DNA of 64,000 nt from Zygnema cylindricum. Taxonomy: Eukaryota; Streptophyta; Zygnematophyceae; Zygnematales; Zygnemataceae. Position 1 is the stretch's first letter. The number at the start of each line of letters is the position of its first letter. The notes below the pieces were generated by a model, which saw nothing but the letters and a program-made list of their open reading frames with translations, was not told the DNA's origin and did no database searches. A program made the translations under genes and the position numbers. Shown piece after piece: positions 11,291-22,694 of this stretch. The stretch is taken from NCBI GenBank assembly GCA_037447655.1, contig JBBHKE010000044.1, positions 62,001 through 126,000 of the forward strand, written 5' to 3'.

Positions 11291-12392
11291 TAAAAGAAAC
11301 AGGTTGCTCATAAGGTAATTAAGCTATCTCATCCTGATGAGCCTGAGTCTTACTTAGAGGCAGTGAATAGCCCAAAAAACGACAGATGGATTAGAGCCAT
11401 AAATGATGAGATAGCTTCCATCATGGAAGCAAATACTTGGGAACTAGTTTGTCCTCCAAACAGATAACCTATTGGCTCTAAACGGGTATTCAAACTAAAA
11501 TTGAACCCAGATAATACCATTGAGAGACATAAGGCTCGATTGGTAGCGAAGGGGTTTACCCAAAAGGAGGGGATTGACTATGAGGAGACCTTTGCTACAG
11601 TTGTTCGGTTCTCATTGGTAATGATTCTCCCAAGTCTGGCAGCAACGGAAGACATGGAAATACACCAAATGGACATTAAGACTGCTTTTCTTAATGGTGA
11701 GTTAGAGGAAGAAATTTTCATGAAGCAACCCGAGGGGTTTGTGGAGGAACGAGAAGAGAGCAAAGTCTGCAGGCTCATAAAGTCCTTATATGGATTGAAG
11801 CAAGCTCCCCGAAAGTGGTATAAGATACTAGATGAGTTTCCCACCGGTCTAAGATATATCCTGATCAGCTCTAACCATTCTATCTTTATGTTTGAAGATA
11901 AAAATGGTGTCATTTTTATTGCAATATGTGTGGATGGTCTGCTTATGTTTAGTAAGTCTTTAGAAAAGATCAATAAGCTAAAGAAAGATCTTAGAAGCCA
12001 ATTTTATATGAAAGATTTAGGTGAGGCAAGATACATTTTGGGGATCGAAATGGAGAGAGATAGGGGGAAAAGGATTATCAAACTTACTCAGAAAGAAGCA
12101 ATATGTAATATGCTTGAGAAATTTTAGATGGAAAAGGCTAACAGTTGTACCACTCCCATGGACCTGAAAAAAGTAAATGATGGGAGTGTAAAAGGACGAG
12201 TGATAATCTTAGATAATCAGATGAGTCCAGAGGAGAGAGAGTTTTATAAAGTCTATCCCTTATAGACTGGTCGTAGGAAGTTTGATCTATTTTATGAACT
12301 GTACAAGGCCGGACATAGTGGTAGCAGTAGGAGTCCTCACTAGGAGTCTTAACGATCTTAGGAAGAGAGATTAGGAGGCAGCCAAGAGAGTC
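11291..12392 (+). pseudogene. cop2 reverse transcriptase (left), catalytic motif lost
   Basis: RT_copia domain with [63 protein letters not shown] and LGEARYILGIEMERDR. The YVDD box is CVDG (11927-11938), losing one of the two metal-binding Asp residues; the right arm has the same change, so it predates the duplication. There are stops near 11464 and at 12125; the right arm reads through at the latter site. The C-terminal part to 12392 is frame-shifted. Confidence 0.9.
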
Positions 12393-12942
12393 ATGAGATA
12401 TCTGATAGGAACCAAAGAGTTATGGTTGCATTTGGGAGAGGAGCACACTGATATTACTACTTGGAGTGATGCTAGTTATGGGGATGCACCTATGAGAAGA
12501 TGCACTTCTGGGTATGTGTTGTATGTGGGAGAAGGTGCTTACTGTTGGAGCAGCAAGCAACAAAAAGTGGTTCCTCAGTCTAGTATGGAGGTTGAGTATA
12601 TGGCCTCTTGCTTTGCTGTGAAAGAGTATATGTGGGTCAAGTCCTTGTTACAAGCACTAGGGTATATGAAGAAGGGAGTGCATCAAGTGTTATGTGATAA
12701 TCAAGCTGCCATTGCAATTGCAGCTAATCCAAAGCATCATTTCAAGGCTAAGCATATGGACATAAGGTTGAGTTTTGTGAGAGAAAAAGTTGAGAATAAG
12801 ATTGTGAATTTTGTATATAGATCAGATGAGGAAACGGTGGCTGATATGATGACAAAACCAGTGCCTTCTCCCAAGTTAAAATATTGTACAGAAAAGTGTG
12901 GACTAAAATTGAAGTTAAAGTTAGACTAGGAAATAAGGGGAG
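12393..12942 (+). pseudogene. cop2 RNase H and polypurine tract (left)
   Basis: A 178-residue open stretch with copia RNase H signatures: WSDASYGD (first Asp), SMEVEYMA (Glu), CDNQAA (Asp) and KHMDIRLSFVREK (Asp). It ends with KCGLK and a stop at about 12929. The tract AAATAAGGGGAG immediately before the LTR is the plus-strand primer. RNase H would degrade the RNA template. Confidence 0.9.
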
Positions 12943-13902
12943 TGTTGAAACTATTAGATTTATATGGTAATTCCTAGGCCTCAATATGTCAGTATCAAAA
13001 AAAAAAAAAATGGCGGACAGCTTGCCTCCACCTCCTCTCTCTAGCCACCATACTTGTTGTAGTCACTGAAAGATAGAAAGGGTGGTTGAGCCATGGCTGC
13101 CTTAGTTCAACAGGCAGGACTAAAGAGTGACATATATCACTCTCAACAAAAGGTTGAGTTCGGCAAGACTCAAACCCCCGACCGGTTGAGTACGGTGTAG
13201 TCGTTAGCTCTAACCAGTCTGTCATAGAAGTCCGTTAAGATACATAGGGTTTGCTACGTATTTAAACTTGTACATGGTCATGTAACGATTAACTAAAATG
13301 TGAACAAATGAACATATAACTAGTTAAAGTTTCAATGCCGACGTCATTTCACATGAAACAAATGAATCAGACATTTTTTTCGAGGGCCGACATTTAATGT
13401 CAGATTTAATCCGACGGCATGCATCACTGCCGAGATCGCGGAATGGTCACTTTGGCGTTTATGGACGTAACATGACCTGGCGCCACGTGGAGGGATAACA
13501 TTTGGTCGTAGGAATTTTTGGGGAACATACGAAAGGAGTGGAAGGGTGACAGGTGTCCACTCAGTGGCCTTGTCCTACACATGCCGTACATAAATGACAT
13601 GGGCCGTAGTACCTTTTTGTACTTTACAGTCATGTCATTAGTTCGTACTTCAGTAGATAGGGGTTGTGAGAGGGGTTTACGACTTAATTGGCGTTTTTGC
13701 CGGCTTATAACTTTTCGGTTGGTTGGCCGTTTTCAGTGATTTTTTTTTCTTACTGACACAAAGGAGTCCAAGCGGCACAAGGGTATAGTTAGATTTCAGT
13801 TTTCTCTCTTGGGCGGCAATGGTTGTGGCTTGAAGTGGGTTAGTTAAAAGCTATCTAGAGGCTTCCTGAATTGTGTACTCCAATGGAGGACACAGAATTG
13901 CA
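12943..13902 (+). repeat. cop2 3' LTR (left)
   Basis: 960 bp, TGTTGAAACTATTAG ... GAATTGCA. A GTAC cluster lies in about 13575-13650 and an antisense tRNA-like module in about 13150-13225. Followed by the target duplication GATGA and cop3 integrase. The right-arm counterpart 31765-32723 is 959 bp. Confidence 0.9.
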
Positions 13903-14317
13903 GATGAATAGGACCATATCAGAGTGTGCTAGGATAATGATGGCTGATATGGACATAGATTTCAAATTTTGGGCAGACGCTATGAATTCTGCAACGTATG
14001 TGAGAAACAGCTTAGAAACAAGAGCAGTAAAAGATAAAGTTTCCTACGAATTGTGAACAAGACAAAAACCATATGTAAGTCACTTCAAAGTTTTTGGGAG
14101 TAAGATATTTTTGCTAGATAATGATCCAAAAAATGGAAATTAGAGCCGAAAGGAATACCAGGGATATTTTTAGGGTATGATGATCATGCCAAAGGTTATA
14201 AAATATATGACATTAAGAGAAATGTGGTCGTGGTAGCCAGAAACATCATAGTGAAGGATGAGGAAATAGGAGTAGATGTATTTAGTCAGCGTAAAGATGA
14301 AAAGAAAGATCGAAGTG
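13903..14317 (+). pseudogene. cop3 integrase C-terminal part and hinge (left arm)
   Basis: Resumes the gene split at 6464: NRTISECARIMMADMDIDFKF, AMNSATYVRNS, then a GYDDHAKGYKIYD block typical of the copia integrase C-terminus (about 14175-14215) and VKDEEIGVDVF. Stops lie at 14054 and near 14140. Split again at 14318 by cop4a and continued at 17932. Confidence 0.85.
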
Positions 14318-15162
14318 TGTTGGTTTTTGAAAAGTTGGTGATCGTGCACACACGACGTTTCGTGAGTGCGCGTGTTCGCGTGCGTATTTAATTAACGAAA
14401 TTAATGTGGTGGTTCGAATTGTTTGCGGATTGGGGGAGTAGATGTACGAGGAAAATTAAAAGGACGTGAAAAAGTAATTAAGTGGGACGCGAAATCGCGT
14501 CCATCACATTATATTTATATTGGACGGTCCAGATTCGTTTGATGAAATTTGTAAGGTTTGTAAATATTTGCAACAATGTTTTGTCCTATGTGTATTAGGT
14601 ATTAGTGTAAATCTATTCATTTTTGACATGACACGAAGTATTCGGGTTGCGTACGGTTGGTATGCCCCCGTACATTCAGTAGTGAGCTCTAGTGTATATT
14701 TGTAGGACTTCGTCATTTTGGACTTAAGGAACTTTTTGGACCAAAAACTGTTTATGGGGATTTTTGGTAATTTTATCTGAGGATTTCTCTCAGATCTGTT
14801 GGCAAAATTGTCTGAAACTTTGAATCTGTGTTACTCTCTATATTTTTTATATTTTCACAGATTTTCAGGCCTATTGTATGTCTGGTCTGTGTTTAACTTC
14901 ATTGTGAAGTTAGTCTCTTTAATCAAAGTTCTGGCAAACTGTTTTTCTGCAACTTTGACTAGATGATGTGACCACTCTGTTTACTATTTTTCTCTGAAAC
15001 TTTGTGAGGTTATTTTAAAGCCTATAAAATATCTGGTAATTTAGTTTCAGCTTGTTTTGTTTATTCTGTTGAATTCTGTGTCTATCCAAATTACGTTGTT
15101 TTTAGGGTAGTCTGTGGTACTTCCGGGGGTGAATCCATGGCTAGAAATGGCTATGGACAACA
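14318..15162 (+). repeat. cop4a 5' LTR
   Basis: TGTTGGTTTTTGAAAAG ... CTATGGACAACA, then the PBS. It contains a CpG-rich block (14345-14395), a hairpin GGACGCGAAATCGCGTCC (14485-14502) and paired GTAC tetramers near 14653-14675. An ATG (15137) near the 3' end of the LTR is in frame with Gag. Confidence 0.9.
14485..14502 (+). other. LTR stem-loop, cop4a type
   Basis: GGACGCGAAATCGCGTCC can form a 7-8 bp stem. It recurs at 17250-17267 and 31165-31182, and a different stem with the same geometry occupies this place in cop4b and cop4c LTRs. Confidence 0.6.
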
Positions 15163-16423
15163 GGTTATGGGCCCAAGCCGATGGCTACCCATATTGAATG
15201 AATCTTACTTAACTATATTTGATGGAATTGAATATTATTGTTGGAGGAGTATTATGGAGAGCTACTTCAAGTTGAGGGAGTTGATGGATGTGGTGGATTG
15301 GACATGTGTCGAAACATCGGCTGAATGGGAGGAGAAAAACCTGGAGTGCTTGAGGATTATCAAGCTATCTATGACTAAGGAATTTGTAATGATGTACTTT
15401 GACGTGAAGAGTGCATCTGAATTATGGAAGTGGTTAGAACTTATTTATCAAAAGACTTCTGTGTATCACTAGATGATTAGTGCTACAAAAATATTTGAAT
15501 ATAAATATGTTGGAGGTAGCATGTTGAAATACTGCCTTAGTTTGCAAAGATTGTTTGTAGAAAATGATATTGCAGGAGGAAACTTTACAAATGTTCAAAA
15601 GGCTCTCTTGTTAATGAAAGGATTACCTAAGGAATATAGGTGTGCTTTTCATAGATTAAACCAAGTTGATAAAAAGGATTGGAATTTATCTTTAGCAATC
15701 AGATTAGTTTTAGATGAAGAGGATAATAAGGAGGCTCTAAAGAAAAGGGGGAATTTTCAAGATGTTAGACCACAATTCCAAAAAAATAGAAAAAGTTGTA
15801 AATCAGAAAATTGTTTTTATTGTAATGTTTTAGGGCATACCTTCAGGGTATGTCCGGTATATAAAAGTGCATGTGTCACAAGAACTTTCAGAAAAGGATG
15901 GGATGACAATCGAGTTCGACCCCCTAAACGAGGGGTTACCCTTCCCGTTGACGAATTTGTATATTTGTCGATTGTTGCTCCTCTAGATATGGAACATGAG
16001 GAAAGAAAAGAAATATTTTTTGACACCGAAAATGGAGTGGAGAAAGAGGTGACTGAAAATGAGTCAGATATTATCACATCTTCCAACGACAGTTTGGTGA
16101 GTGATAAAGATTCGCAAGTCGAAGAATTTATTGAAGTAAGAATAGTAGGAGGAAGTGAAGGTGTCTTGGAAGTGGAAACGGGAAAAACTGAAAATAATTT
16201 GCATGAAGAGTGTGATTCATTTAGAGAAGGAGAGAAGAAAAAGGTTCAGAAAATTGGTGTAAGTAAAGAGCCCTATAATATGAGAAAAAGAAATAAAAAT
16301 GCAAAAATTGAGAAAATACCAAAATTCATTAAGAAAACGAAGAAAAGAAGTAGAATTGAGAGGACCACCCATAGAAGAAAACATGTGCCAAAAGTGGTAA
16401 AAAGAAAACGGCGTAAAAAATAA
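15137..16423 (+). pseudogene. cop4a Gag with long charged C-terminal tail, one stop
   Basis: A single frame from an ATG inside the LTR (MARNGYGQQ-VMGPSRWLPIL) or from the PBS ATG (15168). It is broken only by a TAG at 15470 where the cop4b homologue has Trp (YHWLRN). The Gag core is at 15230-15720, and the zinc knuckle C-FY-C-NVLG-H-TFRV-C at 15812-15853. About 190 further residues follow: an acidic stretch, then a strongly basic end (KRKRRKK). Typical copia protease would follow the knuckle; here none does. The tail has counterparts in cop4b and near 55916-56242. Its function is unknown; RNA or DNA binding is inference from charge. Confidence 0.85.
15163..15175 (+). other. cop4a half-tRNA-iMet PBS
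   Basis: GGTTATGGGCCCA, 13 consecutive matches to the complement of the tRNA-iMet anticodon arm, directly after the LTR end ACAACA. Confidence 0.85.
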
Positions 16424-17083
16424 TTTTATTGAGGAAACTACCTTTAACATTCGGTTATATTTGTGGAATCTCGTATTTAGCATTTTTGTTTTGAAATTGG
16501 TTGAAAAGAGAGTTTTTAAAGGATTCAGTAAGGGGTTTGAGAAATTTAGAAAAATTGAAAAGTTTTTCATTTTTGGAAATTGTTGTGGTAGTTAGAGGAA
16601 TATGTGGGATTTTTTGTTGGAATTTGGTCTATTTCGGTATTTTGTTTTGGGGAAATAGATTTTGATTTATTTATTTTTAATGGGAAATTTTTGGATCCGA
16701 TTATTAAATGGAAAAAGAAAAATTTTGAAATTTGATTTGTTTTGTTAAGGTAGAAGTTATTTGAGTGGGATATATTCGTGTGATACTTTGGTAGAAATTT
16801 GACTTGTGACAGAATTTTGGAAAGTAAAATTGAAATGTAGATTATGGTAGAAAAATATTTTTTTTGTTGTAATCGAGAAAAAAAAAAAAAAAACTGTTAT
16901 AAAATGTGGAAAAATTTATGGAGGCAGCGGAAGCAGTGGTGGAACAAGGAAAAAAAAAATAGTCGGAGGCATTTGGCGGATTTTAATGGAGGAGGCAGCT
17001 GAAGGCAAGAGTGACAGTTGGTAACATTGGTGACACCTAATGACCTGGCGCCATGGACACACGAAACTAAATTTTTGGGGGAG
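16424..17083 (+). other. cop4a noncoding 3' internal region with PPT
   Basis: AT-rich, no ORF of note, with an A-run (about 16878-16892) and a GGAGGCAGCGGAAGCAGTGGTG block (about 16920-16940) that recurs in cop4b near 25835. It ends in the polypurine tract GGGGGAG at the 3' LTR. It probably carries packaging or priming signals; nothing else is recognisable. Confidence 0.6.
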
Positions 17084-17926
17084 TGTTGGTTTTTGAAAAG
17101 TTGGTTTCGTACACACACGACGTTTCGTGAGTGCGCGTGTTCGCGTGCGTATTTAATTAACGAAATTAATGTGGTGGTTCGAATGGTTTGCGGATTGGGG
17201 GAGTAGATGTACGAGGAAAATTAAAAGGACGTGAAAAAGTAATTAAGTGGGACGCGAAATCGCGTCCATCACATTATATTTATATTGGACGGTCCAGATT
17301 CGTTTGATGAAATTTGTAAGGTTTGTAAATATTTGAAACAATGTTTTGTCCTATGTGTATTAGGTATTAGTGTAAATCTATTCATTTTGACATGTCACGA
17401 AGTATTCGGGTTGCGTACGGTTGGTATGCCTCCGTACATTCAGTAGTGAGCTCTAGTGTATATTTGTAGGACTTCGTCATTTTGGACTTAAGGAACTTTT
17501 TGGACCAAAAACTGTTTATGGGGATTTTTGGTAATTTTATCTGAGGATTTCTCTCAGATCTGTTGGCAAAATTGTCTGAAACTCTGCATGTGTGTCCCTC
17601 TCTATATTGTTTATATTTTCACAGATTTTCAGGCCTATTGTGTGCCTGGTCTGTGTTTTACTTCATTGTGAAGTTAGTCTGTTTAATCAAAGTTCTGGCA
17701 GACTGTTTTTCTGCAACTTTGACTAGATGATGTGATTACTCTGTTTATTATTTTTACCTGAAACTTTGTGAGGTTATTTTATAGCCTATATAATATCAGT
17801 TAATTAAGTTTCAGCTTGTTTTGTTAATTCTGTTGAATTCTGTGTCTATCCAAAGTACGCTGTTTTTAGGGTAGTCTGTGGTACTTCCGAGGGTGAATCC
17901 ATGGCTAGAAATGGCTATGGACAACA
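17084..17926 (+). repeat. cop4a 3' LTR
   Basis: 843 bp, same family as 14318-15162 but differing at several diagnostic sites, such as ACTCTGCATGTGTG versus ACTTTGAATCTGTG. These sites allow the right-arm solo LTR to be traced. Contains the hairpin at 17250-17267. Followed by AAGTG. Confidence 0.9.
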
Positions 17927-17931
17927 AAGTG

Positions 17932-19856
17932 TTGATTATATATTTTTAGAGGAAAATCCTATGTTTTTCAAGAAAATTATAGAAAATGCATCCAAATCAA
18001 CTCAAAGTGACTTGCAATCGTCTTCTCCACCAGAACTAAGTAGTGTTATGCTTGAAAGAGTTGTAGACTCTCCAAGACCTCAAGCCGAAACTAAATCACA
18101 AGAAGAATCACATGTATCGAAGAGAAGGACCCAACCATTTATACCATCGACAGAATTTCTAGGTGGAGTTAGGCGAAGTGCATGACTCAAGGGAGAAAGT
18201 GGAGCCTTTCCTCACTCTGCACTCACAGAAGAGCCTCTAACGTTGACAAAAGCTTTTTCGAGTAATGAAAGGGAACACTGGGTGGAAGCCGTCATTGAAA
18301 AAATGAAGTCCATCATGGAGGCCCAAACATGGGATCTAGTGGAACTTCCTCCAGGAAGAAAGGCTATTGGAAGTAAATGGGTGTTTGAATAAAAATTAAA
18401 CCCAATTAATACCTCAAACAAGGTATAAGGCTCGCTTGGTTGCTAAGGGATATAATCAAAAGGAGGGGATAGATTATGAAGAAACTTTTTCACCAGTTGT
18501 AAGGTTTCCATCTGTCCGCATCTTACTTACATTAGCTGCATCTTACTTACATTAGCTGCCATAGAGGATTTTGACATCCACCAAATGGATGTCAAAACTG
18601 CCTTTTTGCATGGTGATTTAGATGAGGTCTTTTACATGAAGCAGCTTGAGGGTTATGAGGAAGCAGGAAAAGAAAATCTTGTGTGCAGACTTTTAAAATC
18701 TTTGTATGGCTTAAAACAGGCCCCTAGGCAATGGAACGGAAAGTTAGATGAGTTCTTGACAGGATTAGGATTTACTATAATTAGCTCAAATCATTCAGAA
18801 TATGCGATGTGTGGTAATAATCCTGATAAGGTGATATTTATTGATGTGTATGTTGATGATTTGCTGCTAATTAGTAGGAACAAAGAAGGAATTGCTAGAG
18901 TAAAACACGCTCTTAATTCACAATTTGAAATGAAGGATTTGGGTGAGGCAAAATATATCCTTCGCATACGAGTTGAAAGAGATAGAGAAAAGAAAATCAT
19001 TAGGCTAACTCAAAATGAAACCATAGGAAACAGGTTGGAAAAATTTGGCTTCGCTGCTACTAAAGGTTGTGCAACTCCAATGGAGTATAAGAAAAAACTT
19101 GAAGGAATGGAGCATGAGTTAGGAGTCATAATAGATAAGGAACTCAGTGCAAAAGAGCAAAAAATTATTTCCCATGTACACTATAGACAGGTAGTAGGGA
19201 GTCTAATTTACTTCATGAATTGCACTAGGCCCGATATAGCAGCAGATGTTGGTGTGTTGAGCAAAAGTCTAAAAAATCCACGAAGGAGAGACTGGGAGGC
19301 AACAAAAAGGGTCTTAAGATTTCTTGTTGGGACCAAATATCTTTGGCTTACTTTGGGAGGGGACAACGTTAGCATTAATACTTGGAGTGATGCTAGCTAT
19401 GGTGAAGTGCTTAGTAGGAAGTCTACAATTGGGTATATCTTCAGATTGGAAGTAGAACTTGTAGTTGGAGTAGTAAACTTCAAAAAGTCACGGCACAATC
19501 AACTATGGAAGCCGAATACATGGCTGCGAGCGCAGCCTTGAAAGAGCTGCTTTGGATTAACGCATTTCTTCAAAAATTGGTGTTTACACAACACGGAACA
19601 CAAATAATGTTGTGCGACAATCAGGCAACTATTTTTGTGGCTACAAACCCAAGTCACCATTTTAAGAGTAAACATATGGACATTCGGCTACATTTGGTAC
19701 GAGAAAAAGTATTTGCAAGAGTGGTCAAACTTTGCTATTTGCATGGTGAGAAAATGGTTGCCGACATGTTGACAAAAGCCCTTCCATCTCCTAAATTGGC
19801 GTATTGCAAAAAAACATGTGGTCTAAATGAGTAAGTCTTCTAAAGCTTAAAGGGAG
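17932..19856 (+). pseudogene. cop3 hinge, reverse transcriptase and RNase H (left arm)
   Basis: The hinge (VDYIFLEENPMFF) continues the gene cut at 14317. RT begins near 18200 with a 20-bp tandem duplication at 18518-18557 that shifts the frame. A long open stretch (18585-19541) then carries [25 protein letters not shown], an intact YVDD (18849-18860), LGEAKYIL and RPDIAADVGVLSK. RNase H has WSDASYG, then a frameshift near 19450, and resumes at 19505 with TMEAEYMA, CDNQAT and KHMDIRLHLVREK, ending at CGLNE. The PPT AAAGGGAG precedes the LTR. The 318-residue RT block is identical in sequence to that of the right arm. Confidence 0.92.
18518..18557 (+). repeat. 20-bp tandem duplication in cop3 RT
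   Basis: GCATCTTACTTACATTAGCT occurs twice back to back and breaks the RT frame, since 20 is not a multiple of 3. The same duplication is present in the right arm (about 29876-29915), marking common descent of the arms. Confidence 0.9.
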
Positions 19857-20541
19857 TATTGAAAAGTAAGCTTTAGTAAGTCTTAATAATTAGAGTCTAT
19901 GACTTAAAATATTTTTAGACCACCAACTATTCAATATTAGGTGTATTTAGTGTGGATTTTTTAGTATCTACTCGAATAGTTATCTTTGAGTAAATTAGTG
20001 TGTACGGCCGCTTATGAATGTAGACGTGAAACATATCTCTCGGATTTTTTAGGTCAAGATATTGTTACTAGACAATTTTGGTCCAAGTACTTAGAATTTT
20101 GTTAGTAGATATTTAGGTGAACCCTTTACATACGTTTAAGATGTTTTCTAGATCTTTTGAGTATTTAATTCAATTATGATTGATCAATTCAATACAAAAT
20201 GTACATTCTACACAGAGTTAAGGAAATGAGAGCACTAAGTGCAGTTTAAGGTGTTTTGTGCTCTATTGTCTTTGATTTGCTTGTAGTATATGTATGTTTG
20301 GTTGAAAGACCTCTTTCATTAGTAGTTACATATTTTACAGTATTGATCTAGTCTGATAGGTATTCCTCTTTCGGTTTGCTTCTGCTAACATGTCTGATTA
20401 TGGCTCAGCTTCTGCCGCAAGTGCTCCTATTAGCCCTAGTGCTCCACTTGCTCCTCCAAGGACGAATATCCTAGCTGGTGCAAGTGTGACTCCTAGTGGG
20501 AGTGGATCACAACCGAGTCTTAATGCCCATGACCTACAACA
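19857..20541 (+). repeat. cop3 3' LTR (left arm)
   Basis: 685 bp, TATTGAAAAGTAAGC ... GACCTACAACA. The same LTR occurs at 27893-28576, 39640-40324 and, interrupted, 46908-48695. It lacks the GTAC cluster and tRNA-like module of the larger LTRs. It abuts antisense cop5 integrase at 20542 (TTAAG, the complement of CTTAA), matching the CTTAC at the other cop3 end (40325) with one difference, as expected for a target duplication. Confidence 0.9.
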
Positions 20542-22666
20542 TTAAGACTCTATTTTTGATATAGTTAGCACAAAACTTTTTCTTATCTTGTTATCCGACA
20601 ACATACTACCGGCACTGAAACTTAATGTACGATTTAGTCTCTCGGCTACACCGTTTTGTTTTGGGATTTTTGGAACACTCTTTTGGTGTTGAACCCTTTC
20701 CTCTTTCAAAAAATCCTCAAACTCATTAGAAGTGTATTCCCCCCTATTATCACTCCTCACTCTCTTTATAGGTGTCTCATGAAGCTTTTCATTCCATGCT
20801 TTATAATCTTTAAAATAAGCCGAAGCCTCTGATTTGTTTTTCAAAATATGTACTCTATAGTATCTAGACCAATCATCAATGATAGTAAGCATAAATCCTT
20901 TTCCTCTAACTAATGGCACTTTGGCCGGTCCCCATAAATTAGTATGAACTAGATCTAAGACCTTTTCACCTTTATATATTGCGGTTTTTGGAAAAGGCAA
21001 TCCGTGGGCTTTGCCTTTAGCACATCCACTACAATCATCCAAGGTATCATTATCTCCAAATTGTATTCCCTCAACTACACCCATTTTTTTCATTTCTTTC
21101 AATCTAGTTGCACATGTCTCAATCTTTTATGCCACATCATCAAATCAATTACACCAGCATAGTAAATTCCTATCTTTCCATTACTCAAATTCAGCCTAAA
21201 CATTCCTTGGCTACCCTTTTCAGCTATAAATTACACCTCATTCTCATAGCTAGCAACAAAGACTCTTTTCTTAGTACTAGTCTCAAAACCCTTATCATCT
21301 ATGACCGACGTAGAGATAAGATTTTTATTCAACTCTTGAATAAAAAGAACATCAAAGAAAGTGACTATAGATGTCTTTCCATCAATACAGAATCTCATAT
21401 CCACATATCCCACTGAGTTAGTAGTTACAATTCTCCCATCCCCATACTCTATCACTACAGTAGTGATTTTTCTCATTTTGGTAAACAATGGTTTTTCCCT
21501 ACACATATGCATAGAGGCTCCTGAATCAATAATCCATCCTTCTTTAAAAGCTTCTCTTACTCCTCCGAAAGAACATTTTTGCCTCCTTGAAATCTTCGGC
21601 TCACCTTTCACCTCCAATTCCTTGTTCAACATAAGTTCTCTTTCGTCCTCATCCCAATCCTCTCCCATGACTTGTGTTGACACAAACGCCTTCTTTTTCC
21701 TTGCGGCTAGTTTTTTGATATGTTCCTCCTTCAATCTAAGCTCTGTCAGTTTATTACACTCTGCCATATAGTCTCCCCGCTTCTTACAAAAGTGACAAAG
21801 CCCCTAGGCGCCGATCCAGATCCGTCTGATTCGTTTCCTCTTTTTCCTCCACCAAAGTTCCCATAAGGTTTTTTAGAATCCTTATCCCCCCAAGTTAGTT
21901 CCAGCTGCCAATGCCTAAACACTCTTTCCTCCTCTCCGAATGTCAATTGTGCTTTCATGAACCAAATTCATCCCCACAACAAAGTTCTAGATCCATCGAT
22001 GATCTGACAAATCCTGATCCCTATTAAGAATATTTTCATAGTCATCTGGGATTTTTATCAACAATGTACTCACTTTCTCTTTCTCGGTCTCCTTTTTTGT
22101 GCACTCTCCAACTCCATAAATAATCCAGCTAAGTCATTACAAAAGTCTAACATCTTTCCCCCTTTGTACACTTATGCTTGTACATTCTAATCTGCCAATT
22201 TCTCTCTCTTAATCGTACCGCTCTTGTAAATGTTGACAAGAGCCTCCCACAACTCGTCACCCCTGTCCACATGAAGATGAGGTGTAGCCACTATTTGAGT
22301 GAGATGCCTGAGAATAAAATGAGTTGCCACGGTAGTGTTGAAATCCCATATTTCACTATCAGCTGCCTTGGTTTTCTGAACATCTGCTACCAAAACCGAT
22401 CCAGTAGCCAACAATGTGAGTTTCTCCTTCCCCTTCTCTTTCCTTGTGTCTGTCACGATGCTTTCTCCAACATCCTATACAACCTCTGCCCCCGCTGATC
22501 CTCTTGTGAATCGAGATCCTCCAAACCCAGGTGGAACTCCCAATTTTGCAGATGGCCGATGCACATAACCATTATAATGCCCCATAGCCGTTTTTCAAAC
22601 AATGCACCCCTCAACATGGTTTCTCAATAAATGAACCTTGTTCAATTGAAAATGGGTACCCTAGAG
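20542..22666 (-). pseudogene. cop5 5' half: Gag, protease and integrase N-terminal part
   Basis: Read on the minus strand from 22666 down. Gag core at 22187-22456 (HFILRHLTQIVATPHLHVDR); zinc knuckle CHFCKKRGDYMAEC near 21760-21805 with the His replaced by Asp; acidic linker; protease GWIIDSGASMHMC near 21510-21540 (active-site DSGAS intact); GAG-pre-integrase CSGCAKGKAH; and integrase with TIIDDWSRYY and RSDNRGEYTSNEF (20690-20890). It stops where cop3 begins, at the codons for ...NYIKNRVLT. The missing C-terminal half matches 40325-42548, so these are the two sides of one interrupted element. Several frameshifts are present. Confidence 0.88.
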
Positions 22667-22694
22667 GGTTGGCCCATAACGTGTAATTTTGTGA
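22667..22694 (-). other. Decayed cop5 PBS and LTR stub
   Basis: On the minus strand the PBS reads CGTTATGGGCCAACC, two mismatches from consensus. Only about 13 bp of the cop5 LTR end remain before cop4b starts at 22695, so cop4b inserted in, or deleted, this LTR. Confidence 0.6.

Larger units (their letters stand above)
6465..13902 (+). mobile_element. cop2 copia element, left copy, with nested insertions
   Basis: A full-length Ty1/copia-order element: LTR, half-tRNA PBS, Gag, protease, integrase, RT, RNase H, PPT, LTR. The target-site duplication is GATGA after the 3' LTR (13903) and GATGC before the 5' LTR; the right copy has GATGA on both sides. It is inserted in cop3 integrase. It carries a solo cop1 LTR in gag and an LTR head in place of the protease active site. 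RT has CVDG instead of YVDD, so it cannot be active. Confidence 0.9.
14318..17926 (+). mobile_element. cop4a gag-only LTR retrotransposon, structurally complete
   Basis: LTRs of 845 and 843 bp, half-tRNA PBS, one gag gene, a noncoding 3' stretch and a PPT (TTTTTGGGGGAG), flanked by a perfect AAGTG duplication (14313-14317 and 17927-17931). The internal region is only 1.9 kb with no protease, integrase or RT, so the element must borrow these. It sits in the pol hinge of cop3. The right arm has a solo LTR at exactly this site with the same AAGTG. Confidence 0.92.
6020..20541 (+). repeat. Left arm of giant inverted duplication (cop3 with nested cop2 and cop4a)
   Basis: Inverted copy of 27893-38503. 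The order, nested insertion points and target-site duplications agree in both arms: cop2 in cop3 integrase at GATGA and cop4a in the cop3 hinge at AAGTG. The sums of paired coordinates are constant over long stretches (48433 for the RT part, 45666 for the cop2 pol part), so alignment is nearly gap-free there. The length difference (14.5 versus 10.6 kb) is almost wholly explained by two left-only features: a full cop4a instead of a solo LTR (2766 bp) and a solo cop1 LTR (1075 bp). Confidence 0.9.

Noticed and set aside
16878-16892. Poly-A run as a LINE or processed pseudogene tail
   Set aside because: It lies inside the cop4a interior between gag and the PPT, with no target duplication of its own.
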